DNA of 64,000 nt from Mytilinidion resinicola (Eukaryota > Ascomycota > Dothideomycetes > Mytilinidiales > Mytilinidiaceae): NCBI RefSeq assembly GCF_010093595.1, contig NW_022985439.1, positions 634,441 to 698,440 of the forward strand. Direction: 5' to 3'. This document shows positions 54,286 through 64,000 of the stretch, one piece after another (the stretch's first letter is position 1; every line of letters begins with the position of its first letter). The position numbers were made by a program, and so were the translations under genes. A model generated the notes under the pieces. It made no database searches and was not told the DNA's origin. It worked only from the letters and a program-made list of their open reading frames with translations.

Positions 54286-56238
54286 TCAACGCCATTTCAC
54301 CAGCTCCTTCGCACTCGCAACGATATGCTTCACGCCATCCTCCACAGCATCGCGATCCACCACGCCCGTCGCAATCAGCCCACTACTTACCAGCAACCCC
54401 ACCGCCGCCGTACGCGCAACCAGCCCCAACGGTGACGGACTCCACGGCTTGACTTCTTTCCCGGTTTTCGCTTCTGTGTACACAAAGTCCTGCTTCTTGT
54501 AGAAGATACTGCGCCACCAGTACAGGAACTGCCAGTCGGGGTACATCATGATATTCATGCCGGTCTTCGGGTCTATGGCCCAGTTAGTGCAACCGGAGGA
54601 CCAGACCAGCTTCTTGCATTCGAGTTGGGTCCAGGCGCTGTCGAGACGGGCAGCTTCGGGCTTGACGTCGATGACTGATGGGACTGGGCTGAACAGCGAG
54701 AGAGATGGGAGGATGGAGCGGTTGCGGTAAGATGGGAGGGTCTTGATAATGGGCTCGATGAGGCTGAGGGTGAAGTTGATTTGGCACTCGACAGTGTAAA
54801 TGACGGAGAGATGACCGGTGGTGGTGTTACTAGGTACCCTGTTGAGTAAGAGCTTCGGAACAGTATGGAAGGAGGACTTACGGGCCCATCATGATGAAGA
54901 AGTTGGGGAAACCAGGCACACATGTACCGAAGTATGCCTGTGCAACGCCTTCGGTCTCGGAGTCCCACTGGAGCCTGGTTAGCGCAGAAAGAGAGGGAGA
55001 TGTAAGTTTCCTACGTGTTTGTTCAGACTGATACCGTTCTTGCCTCTTATATCCATAGGGAACAGCAATTGACTCGTAGCAAATCCGATTGCAAGAACAA
55101 TCGCATCAGCTTTGACCTCTCTTCCAGACTCCGTCCGTACGCCACTGGGGATGATCTCCTTTATCGGATCAGTAGCCACGAGTTCTACGTTTGGTCGATG
55201 AAGACAAGCTAGATAATCGGTATCCAACACCTTCCTCTTGCACCCAATCTCAGTCTTTGGGATGAGCACATCCCAGTATTTCCTGGGGGCTACTCTCTTC
55301 ACGTACTCCTTGTTGGTTTTGACGAGATCTGCTCGTATATTACGTCCGCTCTGGATATTGAAGCCGGTGAAGTCCTTCTCCATATCCCAATAGAGCTTCG
55401 CACGGTACAGGCGCATGGCTAGCGGCACGTAACGCATGAAGTTCTTAAAGGTCGAAGAGTAGTACGGGTTCTCTCGTTCCGACAGCCAATGGGATTGACG
55501 GGCAAACTGAGTGAGTTTCTTGGTTGCCCTTGGACCACCGCTCATGATGGGCACGAATTGCGTCGCCGAACATCCGTTTCCTAGCATCTCTATCAGCATC
55601 TGCAATCCGCAAAATTACACGAAAAAGAAGGAATTCTTACCAATAACCACGACATCCTTATTCTGCCAATCAAACCTGTGATCCCACTTCGCAGAGTGGA
55701 AAATTGGTCCCTCAAAGGTTTCAGCTCCAGGCGTATCACACTCTTTTGGCACCGACAGCGCACCAACCGCAGAAATGACGATCTTGGCACGACGTGTGAT
55801 AGTCTGTTTGGTCTTCTGGTCCTTGATAGTAACAGTCCAAGTCTCACTCGACTCGTCCCAGATAGCCTTCTCGACGAAAGAATGGAAACGGACGTTCTCG
55901 AGGATCCTGTACTGCTCAGCTATGGATCGGAAGTACTGTTGGATCTCGGGGCGCATAGAGTATTTCCGTGTCCAGTCAGGGTTGAGCGCAAATGAGTAAG
56001 AGTAGAAATGAGACGCCACCTAAAGCCTATCAGTAAATAGTTCGGAAAGAAAAGTGAAGAGAAACTCTACATCACATCCACATCCAGGATACGTATTCGC
56101 CAACCACGTTCCCCCAACGTCTTCCGACTTCTCGATGATCTCGAAGTCGCGAACGCCAAACTTCCTGATGAGCTGGACAGCCAGGCCTAAGCCCGACATG
56201 CCGCCCCCAATAATAAGAACTTCGGTATCAAAAGACAT
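54286..56238 (-). CDS. Flavin-containing monooxygenase, Baeyer-Villiger type
   Basis: Five exons (56071-56238, 55641-56019, 55015-55580, 54882-54967, 54286-54829) encode 580 residues with all phases consistent. The FAD motif is at the N-terminus ([17 protein letters not shown]), followed by [17 protein letters not shown]. The Baeyer-Villiger fingerprint F-x-G-x-x-x-H-x-x-x-W is present near residue 157 ([12 protein letters not shown]). The NADPH Rossmann motif [12 protein letters not shown] follows, and later [10 protein letters not shown] and the [15 protein letters not shown] block. These define group B flavoprotein monooxygenases that insert oxygen next to a carbonyl or oxidise heteroatoms using NADPH and O2. 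A C-terminal hydrophobic stretch ([20 protein letters not shown]) may anchor the protein to a membrane. It is divergent from a 2-hydroxyacid dehydrogenase. The substrate is unknown; related enzymes act in both catabolism and polyketide pathways. Confidence 0.92.
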
Positions 56239-56921
56239 CTTGGCTTGTTTTGTGAGGTGTTGAGGAAGACAAGGAGAGTGAGGAGGTAGGACACGATGTT
56301 TAAGGAGGTACGAGGTAGATAAGAGCAGTGAGGTACCCAAAGGGTGCAACCAGCTTTGACGCGTGATGCATTCCTATTGTAGAAACCACGAATCACGGAC
56401 GAATAGAAGCTGCGGCTCAAGCAAGTGTGGGGTTGTGTAGGCTCCCCACAGTCACGATGATGAGACGACGTTGGAGAAGGGTGAAATTAGGGAAGGTAAG
56501 CCGAGATGCCCCGCTGGTTTGGCCAAACGGCGTAGCTGAGCCGACTTTCTGTGGAGACTTTAAATGAGTAAAACGCTTACCTTTGTAATATTAAATGATT
56601 GATGTCTCTTCATTCGTCGAATTGATTTAAATCTTTGAAGTGTGAGCAAGAGGGTGCAGGTCACGTGGTGTATAAAACTCGGAACAGCCAACCTCAGAAT
56701 CACTCGTCAACCAGCATTCTAGACAATCCAACCACAATGGCTTGGAGAACTTTGAAACGAAACACGGAAGTGCCGTTTCATCATCCCGACGCCTTGAATA
56801 TCAGTCTCTAGATCCTAGCCGCAGATCTAGAGCCCCTCACGTGGAGATACGCCCTGCGCTTACGGATATAAACTTACCCAGCTAGATATGAACACCAACC
56901 CTCGCAATCACGAATCCCACT
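56239..56921. promoter_or_regulatory. Divergent region between monooxygenase and dehydrogenase
   Basis: 683 bases lie between divergent starts. A TATAAA-like sequence occurs near 56671. No specific regulator site was identified. Confidence 0.45.
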
Positions 56922-58214
56922 ATGTCACAATCCTCACTCTCTTCTCAACGCATGATCCACAGACTCGCCCTCCTCACGCGAACCCTCGAGCAGCCTCGGA
57001 AACCTACCCTCACAACCACAAGTACACCCTTCCCCACTCAAAGCCTCCGCAAGATGTCCACCACCTCCTCCTCTTCCCCGCCGAAAATGGCCATCCTAGA
57101 CGACTACCACTCCCTCGCCGCCCCCCACTTCTCCCACATCCCCGCCTCCACCCTGTCCGTAACCCGCCTGGACCCCCTCCCCCCGCTCACTCCCTCCACC
57201 CTCCCGCAGTACACCAAAGCCCTGCACCCCTACACCATCTTCTCCACCATGCGCGAGCGCACCGCGCTCCCGCGCGCCCTGCTCGCCTCGCTCCCCAACC
57301 TGCGCCTCGTCCTGGGCACCGGCTCGCAGTTCGAGACCTTCGACCGCGCGGCCATGGCAGAGCTCGGCATCGCGCTCGTCGCGGCCCCCGCGCAGGGCCG
57401 CGTCGACGGGACGGGCAAGTGGCGCGGGCGCGGGCTGGTCGGGTCGGCGAAGAACGGCGGCGGGCACCCGACGACGCAGCACGCGTGGGCGCTGATCCTG
57501 GCGCTGGCGCGGAACGTGGCGGGGGACGATGCGGTGGTCAAGGGGAAGACGAGGGCGGGAGGGGTGGCGCAGGGCGGGTGGCAGACGACGCTCGCGACGG
57601 GGCTGCAGGGCCTTACGCTCGGGGTGGTTGGGCTGGGGCGGCTGGGCGCGGCGGTGGCGCGGGTTGGGGTGCTGGCGTTTGGGATGCGGGTCGTGTGCTG
57701 GAGTGAGAATTTGTCGCAGGACAAGGCGGATGGGATGGCGGTGGAGATGGGGTTGCCAGTGGTGGGGGGTGGGTTGGCGGAGGAGGGGGAGAAGACGTTT
57801 AGGTTTGTGGGGAAGGAGGAGGTGTTTCAGAGGGCGGATGTGGTAACGCTGCACTATGTTCTCTCGGAGCGATCAAGGGGACTCGTGGGGGAGAAGGAGT
57901 TGGCGGCGATGAAGCCGAATGCGTACTTTGTGAATACGTCGAGGGGGCCGTTGGTGGAGGAGAAGGCGTTGTTTGAGACGTTGATGGAGGGGAGGATCAA
58001 GGGCGCGGCGTTGGATGTGTTTGATATTGAGCCGTTGCCAGTGGATAGCCCGTGGCGGACGGAGGACTGGGATGAGCCGGGGAAGAGTAGGGTGCTGTTG
58101 ACACCGCATATGGGTTATGTAGAGGAGGGGACAATAAACACGTGGTATGAGGAGAGTGCGGAGAATTTGGAGAGATGGTTGGATGGGAGGGAGCTACTGC
58201 ATAGGTTGGTATGA
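56922..58214 (+). CDS. D-isomer-specific 2-hydroxyacid dehydrogenase
   Basis: A single-exon gene of 430 residues that reduces 2-oxo acids or oxidises D-2-hydroxy acids with NAD(P). Signature parts are the Rossmann motif LGVVGLGRLGAAVARVG near residue 230, the block NTSRGPLVEEKAL with the catalytic Arg, LDVFDIEPLP with the Glu, and LLTPHMGY with the catalytic His. The N-terminal ~55 residues before MAILDDYHSLAAPHF are basic and Ser/Thr-rich and may be a mitochondrial presequence; internal Mets at 56952 and 57054 are other possible starts. A GC-rich insertion (GRVDGTGKWRGRGLVGSAKN) lies before the dinucleotide domain. Substrate specificity (glyoxylate, hydroxypyruvate or other) cannot be told from sequence. 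Confidence 0.9.
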   Translation: MSQSSLSSQRMIHRLALLTRTLEQPRKPTLTTTSTPFPTQSLRKMSTTSSSSPPKMAILDDYHSLAAPHFSHIPASTLSVTRLDPLPPLTPSTLPQYTKALHPYTIFSTMRERTALPRALLASLPNLRLVLGTGSQFETFDRAAMAELGIALVAAPAQGRVDGTGKWRGRGLVGSAKNGGGHPTTQHAWALILALARNVAGDDAVVKGKTRAGGVAQGGWQTTLATGLQGLTLGVVGLGRLGAAVARVGVLAFGMRVVCWSENLSQDKADGMAVEMGLPVVGGGLAEEGEKTFRFVGKEEVFQRADVVTLHYVLSERSRGLVGEKELAAMKPNAYFVNTSRGPLVEEKALFETLMEGRIKGAALDVFDIEPLPVDSPWRTEDWDEPGKSRVLLTPHMGYVEEGTINTWYEESAENLERWLDGRELLHRLV

Positions 58215-58852
58215 ACTAAATAGATTAGGCATAGATGTGTAGATACTAGATAATGGAGCATGATTCTCCTCATAGTTCGGAGTAGAAAGAAGTTAAAGCA
58301 ATTGCGACTCACAAGCTTTAAGTAAACTGCCAACTTAACTAGATGCGAAAATAAGTGAAATGGGAAAGAAAGGTAAGCTTCCAATCCAGCTCTGACATCT
58401 CTACAGAAAAAAGTGACCTGGGCCCCTCCCAACACTACCTATATAGACCTTATTATTTTCAGTGTCAAGTCCCCTTCGGGGGGCTGCGACTTTCGAGCCG
58501 CAGTTCAAGGAAAGCCAGACTAGCAATAGCCCAGTGGTTTGATTCCACTAGAAGACGAGACCAGTACCTAGGTACCAGAGACTAAAAATCCCGTGCCCTC
58601 GGGGTTTTTGTAGGGCTTCGGCCCGAGTTTTTTGTCCCGGGTTCGAGTCTGACGAAGGTGGGAGTAATTTTACTTTTTGCTATTTGGCTAGAGAATGGTA
58701 ACAATGCGAATGACATTGACTTATTACGGGGAACGCGCCATGGCAGGAAAGGGATTATGGATGGATATTTGCTTGTATTCCGAGATATGTGGTTAGGCTA
58801 CCGTCCGCTACTATTATTCGTACAAATATAAACTCCTACAATGTCAACGTTT
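58215..58852. other. Intergenic with structured SINE-like segment
   Basis: No protein gene is seen. 58459-58665 is hairpin-rich and carries A-box- and B-box-like sequences (listed separately). Confidence 0.45.
58459..58665 (+). repeat. Hairpin-rich, tRNA-related (SINE-like) segment
   Basis: An A-box-like TAGCCCAGTGG near 58528 and a B-box-like GGTTCGAGTCT near 58640 are about 110 bases apart, too far for an ordinary tRNA. Between and before them are tight hairpins with UUCG-type loops (CCCCTTCGGGG; GGGCTTCGGCCC). No proper T stem forms. It may be a tRNA-derived SINE or a pseudogene. Confidence 0.3.
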
Positions 58853-60068
58853 CTACTCAATATTGACCCCTCGTTGATACGTCGGATCCACCTCAATCAC
58901 AGCAGGAACAGTGCTACCTCGCGAAGACGGCTGCGGCGGTATCAGTTCTGGGATATGCCAGACGTCCCTATTCCTCTCCTCGAAAACGTCGTTGTCGGGG
59001 CCGTTACAGCCTTGGAGTGATAAGAACTGGGACACGTTAGCGACGCCTTGTTTTGTATTCATTGACCTAGAAGACAGAAAGGGGGTTCCAGATTTGATCA
59101 CGTGACTAGTCATCTTGAATCCATCTATGTGTCAACGAGGAAGGAAGAGCGTGCAGCCGTACCTTAAGTCCCTCCATTCCGCCAATGAACTCCAGATCCT
59201 CTTCCTCGATGTCGACATAGCTCTTCAACACCCCCAGCACCTGCAATCCCGTGCGCCCTTTCCACTCGCTTCCTAGGTACCTCCACACGTCCCTGTCGAC
59301 ATTATGGCATTTGCAGACCCAGAGCTCGCGGCAAAGATGATTACAGCTCAGAAGCTTACCAAGCTGCGCGGTGCTAACTTGCGCGCCATCGATTCGTAGA
59401 GCTTGCAGCGCAGACGCCCAACTCGCGTCTTCGGCGAGGATATCCCACGCCACACACTCCTCGAGGCGGTGCGCGAGGCGGATGCGGCGCGAAGTTGAGC
59501 GTGCGTTGGGGTCCTCTATGCGAAGGGACAGGGTACGGAGAGCTGGCAATGACTTTAGAGCGTGAGCGATGTGGGGAGTCAGGCTCCAGAGCGAGAGGTC
59601 TAGGTGACGCAAGGTGGTCTTGTGGCGCGTGAGGACGCTCGAAATTAGGGCGTTGTGGAAAGCCAGAAGGGTTGAGGGGTCGAAAGTATGTGCGTTTGGG
59701 ATTAAGACGTGGACTGCGTGCGGGCCGGAGCGTAGGATGGAGTCTTCGGCGATGCCCAGGCTAGACTGGGAGCTGCGGCTGCTTCGAGGAATGCTCTCAG
59801 TAAAAGAGGCTGAAAGGGCGTTTCGGGCGGAGGCGAATGCGGAAGCGGTATTTTTGGGGGTTGGGAGAGTGGTGGCTCCCAGACGGCTCATGATGCCCCC
59901 AATGCGAGTGGTGTGGATGGATAAAGACAGAGTATGCAAGCTGGATGTTGCGAGTGCATGAGAGGCGTGTGAGGTTTCAGAGAACTTCAGGAGTGACGTG
60001 ATGGGGAGAAAGGAGAGAATATTGACGAGGAGCTCTGGAGGCAGAGCCAAGAGAGGCGAGGATTTCAT
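58853..60068 (-). CDS. F-box protein
   Basis: Exons 59163-60068 and 58853-59113 give 388 residues from the Met at 60068; an in-frame Met 15 codons upstream is less likely because the added segment is not conserved-looking. The F-box is at the very N-terminus (LALPPELLVNILSFLPITSL, then LKFSETSH), where it would bind Skp1 of an SCF ubiquitin ligase. The remainder has leucine-patterned segments (RHLDLSLWSLTPHIAHALKS, then LPALRTLSLRIED and ALQALRIDGAQVSTAQLG) that suggest degenerate leucine-rich repeats for substrate binding. The C-terminal exon, joined at CAAG|ATG in phase 0, is disordered. The target is unknown. The second exon is somewhat less certain because the frame could also end at a stop inside the intron. 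Confidence 0.82.
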
Positions 60069-62594
60069 TGTGATATTGAAGTGTAAAAGGATTGTATTTG
60101 CTACCAGATGCACGAAATGCGGGGTTGACAGGAGTTCGCAGCTGTCAACCGTTCGATATCAGGGGGAGTCGCAGCAGCGGTCACACGAGGAACATGGCCG
60201 CGTTTTGAAGCCGGCGCACGTCGCTGTTATCAGTAGGCGGGCGCATCTCCACAGCGTCACGACTTCAGCACTCGACGCAGCCACCCGCACAACCTCGCTG
60301 TGTTGGGATCGTAGGATCGTATCATGGGCACTGGATCGTCCGCCCCTTGGCTTGGAGGCCGCTGGCACCGTGATGGAGTCGAGCACGAGGGCGGAGCATT
60401 CGCTGTTGCGCTGGACATTCAGATGATCATGACGTGGGCGCCCAGACGTGTCCGCCCAGACGTGTCGCTGAGATAACAGGAGTCGGCACCGCAGCAACTG
60501 ATCCACGGCGTTCTAGAACGTGCCTTGCTAGCCTTATAGGTCGGCGTCGGCGATGCTCGGCAGCCGTGTCGTCTCCAGCGGGCTGGACCTCCGATGAGAT
60601 GGCGCCAATGCATGATCGAGGCATCCCATACGCAGACGACGGGCGAAATTGGACGGCTTGTTGGCGGAGCATTTTCTGGCTGGGCGTGCAGGACGCGGGC
60701 TGCGTCACGGACGAGAATCCCTTCGAGGCCAGCGGTTGAGACACGGCGTCTGCGGCATGGGTGCGGTGAAGGTTGGCCAGCAGACGGGCGCGCGGGCGGC
60801 CTGCTCTTATGGCGGCCGTGGTGAGTCGCGGCCGTGGTGAGTCGATGCCGTTGTGCCACGACGAGGTGGATCAGATCCCCCGAGCGTGCGCCCTTTTCTC
60901 GAGGCGGGGGGCCCAACCGCCTTGTCTCATCAGCGTTTGCTGCAGACGGCGGCACGCTGCAGAGTCATTCACACGGCGGCTGCACGCTCTCTTCCCGCAG
61001 CTCGCTCGATCTGGCCCACGTGGTATTGGGTGGCCGCGTCAGGTGGATGCATGTTGGAATGCAGCAGAAGTGGGCCGTGCGCGGTGGAATATGGCAACCT
61101 CCGGCGAGGACTCTCCAGCGCTGCATCCTCCAGCGCTGCATCCTCGCCTCTCTTCACAGAATGGCGTGATGGGGGAAGGTTTGCCGGGCCCGCGCGGCAG
61201 ATGCCGTCCAGCCACACCACTCAGCGCCATGTCGTGCCGCCTCACCGCCTCACCGCAACACCCTCGTCGCCTACTTTCGGACTCGCGTGCTCTCCGGATC
61301 ATCTTCAGGGACAACTTTTTCTGCCACGCCAGGGGAGGCCTGCGGGTCACGTCTGCCGAACCGCTGCTCCGGGCTTGTGGCGGACGCTTGACAGGCGTTC
61401 GGTCTTGCGGGAGCTACGAGTAAGTCGCCCACCTCTCCGCCTGAACACTGCATTTCTGCGTATACACTTTGTCATGGCCATGGTGTTGCCATCGCGAGCG
61501 CGCTCTTAGCCACCACATTGGCTGCTGACTGTGCAAGCTTTTTTCGACGCTATGCAACCACTGGCCTTGCATCACAGTCGCTGCACAACTGAACATGAGC
61601 ATCACACGCAGCCAGAGGAAATGCGGAAAGATGTGCGCTCCCAATGCACTCTTTCCCATATTCCAACCGTGGTTCCCTTCGCACCAAGTCCAAGTGGCAA
61701 TAAAGCCTCAGAAAGCGGATACAGGAGACGTCAGGATGAGAGCTACGGCAGATGCCCCTCCATGAGCAGGTTTCTTCGCCTCAAAATGTCTCAATCCGCT
61801 GAGGAAGATGCAAAATCCCCTCAATACGTGAATGATGCAAGCAACGTGGCGCGTTCAGAGTTGGCGCATGTGGCGCGAGGTGTATTTATCGGGCTATCTT
61901 CCACGCCTGCATGGCCTGGAATCGTCCTGCATGACGCTATTGATCTCTCTCAGGCTTCATCACCTTACCATCTAGACGGGTCCTGCCGCTGCTGCGTCGT
62001 CAGCCATTTCCATGTGCAAAGCGACCTGAGATCAGATTGCCGTCCTACTTCAGCTCAAGCTGCCCTGCGCTCGCCACGCGTAATTGGCCAAGTAATGGTC
62101 AGCTGTGCAGGCAATCTTTGACGGTCAAGCACTCCAGAAAAACCAAGCGTAACTACTCCGTCCTTACAGAAGAGATCAACGTCATCATTGCTCAATGCTT
62201 ACCGCCAACGGCAACAGGCCTGTCGGAGTATCCGGTCGTATGGGGGTCCCATACTTGTCGTAGATCTTGTGCGCATCCATCTTCGAGATCAATCTCGATC
62301 CCCCTGTACGCGAGACCACAGTAAGTTACGCGCGCTTATCCCCACTGTTTCACTGGCTATTTATCAGATTGTGGTCCTGCCACGCTCTTTTGCCTAGCCA
62401 CTTCATTTAGCGATCTTGATCGGCTTCATGCATTCGACGGCATTGTAGTTAGCACGGGCTTTGTAAGCTTACGTATGCAGAAATGCTCTAGACGCGCCAT
62501 CCCAGTTGCATTAGTAGCCGCAGACAGGGGCATCCTCGAGGTAGGATTCCGATACTTGACCCCCACAAGTGTATTTTCGGCTCTATTCCTTTTG

Positions 62595-62654
62595 CGTTCG
62601 AACCGAGTCAAAAGCGTTCCAGCCGAGTCAAAAGCGTTCCAGCCGAGTCAAAAG
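62595..62654. repeat. Tandem repeat, 20-base unit x3
   Basis: The unit GCGTTCCAGCCGAGTCAAAA is repeated three times with small changes in the first copy; a fourth unit starts and diverges (GCGCTCGAG). Confidence 0.8.
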
Positions 62655-63942
62655 CGCTCGAGACTAAAACAACCAATACAGTATTCAGCTTGCTGCACGA
62701 GGCACATAGGGTTTCGCTTCTCTGTATCCAAGCTATTCTACCGAGGGCCGGTCAGCCCTGGGGTAAAAATTCCCAACGAACGGGACCGCATACCCTCAGA
62801 ATGCTTCAGATTCTGCCCTTCCAACAAAATGTGCCGAGGCTTCACGCGTTGCCCTAAGCTTTGCTGCGCCGATCTAAGAGGCACCTTCAATTTCGACCTC
62901 GTATCGGTGGATGCTGGATATGGACGAGCCCCGACAAGATCGACCACACCCTGGTCTCCGATGTCCGTCTTATCCACAAACCGTTGATCTCTGCAGCCAC
63001 ATTCGTATCGAGGCCGCGCTTCCTTCAAGTAGTAGTGACATAAGGAATCATCCAATCAGCGCTCAGGATCCTAACGTCGAGAGAATCCAGCATGTTCAAA
63101 AGTACGGACCTGGTTGGAAGAGTTCTGAGACCTATTTGACCAAGAAGCCAAGGATCCTATTTTTCGTAATACGCATTCCCGTCTTTCTGATTGGGCTGAC
63201 AGCATGCGCAACGACCAACACCAAGAAACTCACTCCTGCAAAGCCCGGATTCTGGCTAGATTATTCCACCGAAAAGCATGGACAATGACAAGCAACCAAG
63301 AAATCTATTCCTCCCCCCTACCTCCCATTCATGATCCCCCTTTTTCCAAGGTAAAAAAAGCAGAGCTAGCCTCCGATGCAATATCCCGATCTACAAACAT
63401 AACGCCTTCCAAGTAATTTTTTAAACAGTTCAGACAGCCTCCCATACAAAACACGGACAAAAACACAAGGGGAAAATCGCTATCCCTGCTAAGAGGGAAC
63501 CATGCACCAATACCACGAGGACCATGCGACTAATACGCACAGGACGTTTCTATCTTTGTGTTCAACCGACCTTCATGCGAGCGGGTGGCCAAAAAAAAAC
63601 CGGCGTGTTCTCCACCATACTCAGCCTCGCGCATCCTTCGCGCCTCCGCCTCATCAGCCGCAACACCAAAACACCGATTGTGCCAGGGAGCTGGGGGCCT
63701 GAGCATGCTTATGCGCCACTTGCTTAACGCCTATAACGACGCAGCTCGTGTCTAAAATGGCCAGAAAGTTTCGCCGCTGGCTCCAGTTCTCATCCATCGG
63801 TGGTCGGGATCGGCAGATGAGCGGTGTCCTCTTTCAGCCGTCCGAGACACTCCTGGAGGTGATGACCAAAACGTAATCGACTGTTGTTGCGGGATCCATC
63901 TGGAGCCCGCACGGTGCCACAGCTGGCAAAGGCTCGATCCTT

Positions 63943-64000
63943 CTACGCTCTCTCGTCCCAATTGCGGTTGCGGGGCCAGCCCTCTTGATCCTTCTGGTAG
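63943..64000 (-). CDS. Possible 3' end of a gene extending past the window
   Basis: The minus-strand frame is open from the edge to a TAG at 63943-63945 and ends YQKDQEGWPRNRNWDERA, a plausible hydrophilic C-terminus. Only 18 codons are visible, so this is weak. The same frame stays protein-like after the TAG down to 63790. Confidence 0.2.
   Translation of the reverse strand, partial: YQKDQEGWPRNRNWDERA

Larger units (their letters stand above)
60069..64000. other. 3.9 kb without a supported gene
   Basis: 60430-61500 is GC-rich and open in most frames on both strands without protein-like composition, so no gene is called. It holds short direct duplications: CGCCCAGACGTGTC twice at ~60440-60466, CCGTGGTGAGTCG twice at ~60825-60845 and TCCAGCGCTGCATCC twice at ~61116-61145. 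62595-62654 is a three-unit tandem repeat. 61500-62590 and 62660-63700 show nothing firm. At the right edge (complement of 63943-64000) an open frame ending YQKDQEGWPRNRNWDERA could be the C-terminus of a gene lying beyond the window. Confidence 0.45.

Noticed and set aside
57096..57854. 252-codon antisense frame in the hydroxyacid dehydrogenase
   Set aside because: The plus strand encodes a clear family member over the same bases; the antisense product is Arg/His/Pro-rich noise.
60773..61509. Overlapping 216- and 218-codon frames
   Set aside because: Both lie in a GC-rich block open in all frames and have no protein-like pattern.

Overview
This window is nuclear DNA of a filamentous ascomycete (Pezizomycotina). 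The genes carry short GT-AG introns (44 to about 110 bases) with recognisable branch points, and the gene set is fungal: a JIP5-type WD40 protein, an NTO1-type PHD protein, a DUF3431 protein, an RGS-LOV blue-light receptor, a But2-like and an Alt a 1-like secreted protein. The AA1-like protein and the close resemblance of the WD40 protein to Pleosporalean JIP5 suggest Dothideomycetes, probably near Pleosporales. That is inference from family recall, not a search.

Layout. 1-4000: a sugar-porter MFS transporter flanked by two short-chain dehydrogenases, one cut by the window edge. 4300-4850: tRNA-like sequences with intact A and B boxes but damaged anticodon arms. 5210-7865: a five-exon RGS-LOV photoreceptor, the most notable gene. 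9133-10149: a cystinosin-type PQ-loop transporter, divergent from NTO1 (10685-14411). 14640-15740: a minisatellite of ~110-base units with one inverted unit at its left. 16385-20687: a DUF3431 protein and an unrecognised two-exon protein. 21586-26343: two secreted proteins separated by 2.1 kb with no gene seen. 27550-30431: the NatB catalytic subunit and a single-finger zinc protein. 31405-33243: a second MFS sugar transporter, followed by a 3.3 kb repeat-rich gap. 36531-39618: JIP5 and a divergent Pro/Thr/Lys-then-Gly repeat protein. 40044-43028: two adjacent broken MYND-finger genes with a terminal-inverted-repeat element between them. 43581-50559: a 1282-residue unknown protein, a radical SAM protein and a But2-like secreted protein. 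52110-60068: an unknown Cys-cluster protein, a Baeyer-Villiger-type flavin monooxygenase divergent from a D-2-hydroxyacid dehydrogenase, and an F-box protein. 60070-64000: no gene that can be supported.

The genes do not form one pathway. The best candidates for functional pairs are the transporter/dehydrogenase group at the left edge and the divergent monooxygenase/dehydrogenase pair at 54-58 kb. Several short dispersed repeat families (named A, B and C here) recur between the genes and look like MITEs. No CRISPR, rRNA, centromere or telomere sequence was seen. Exon joins were worked out by hand from splice signals, reading phase and protein continuity.
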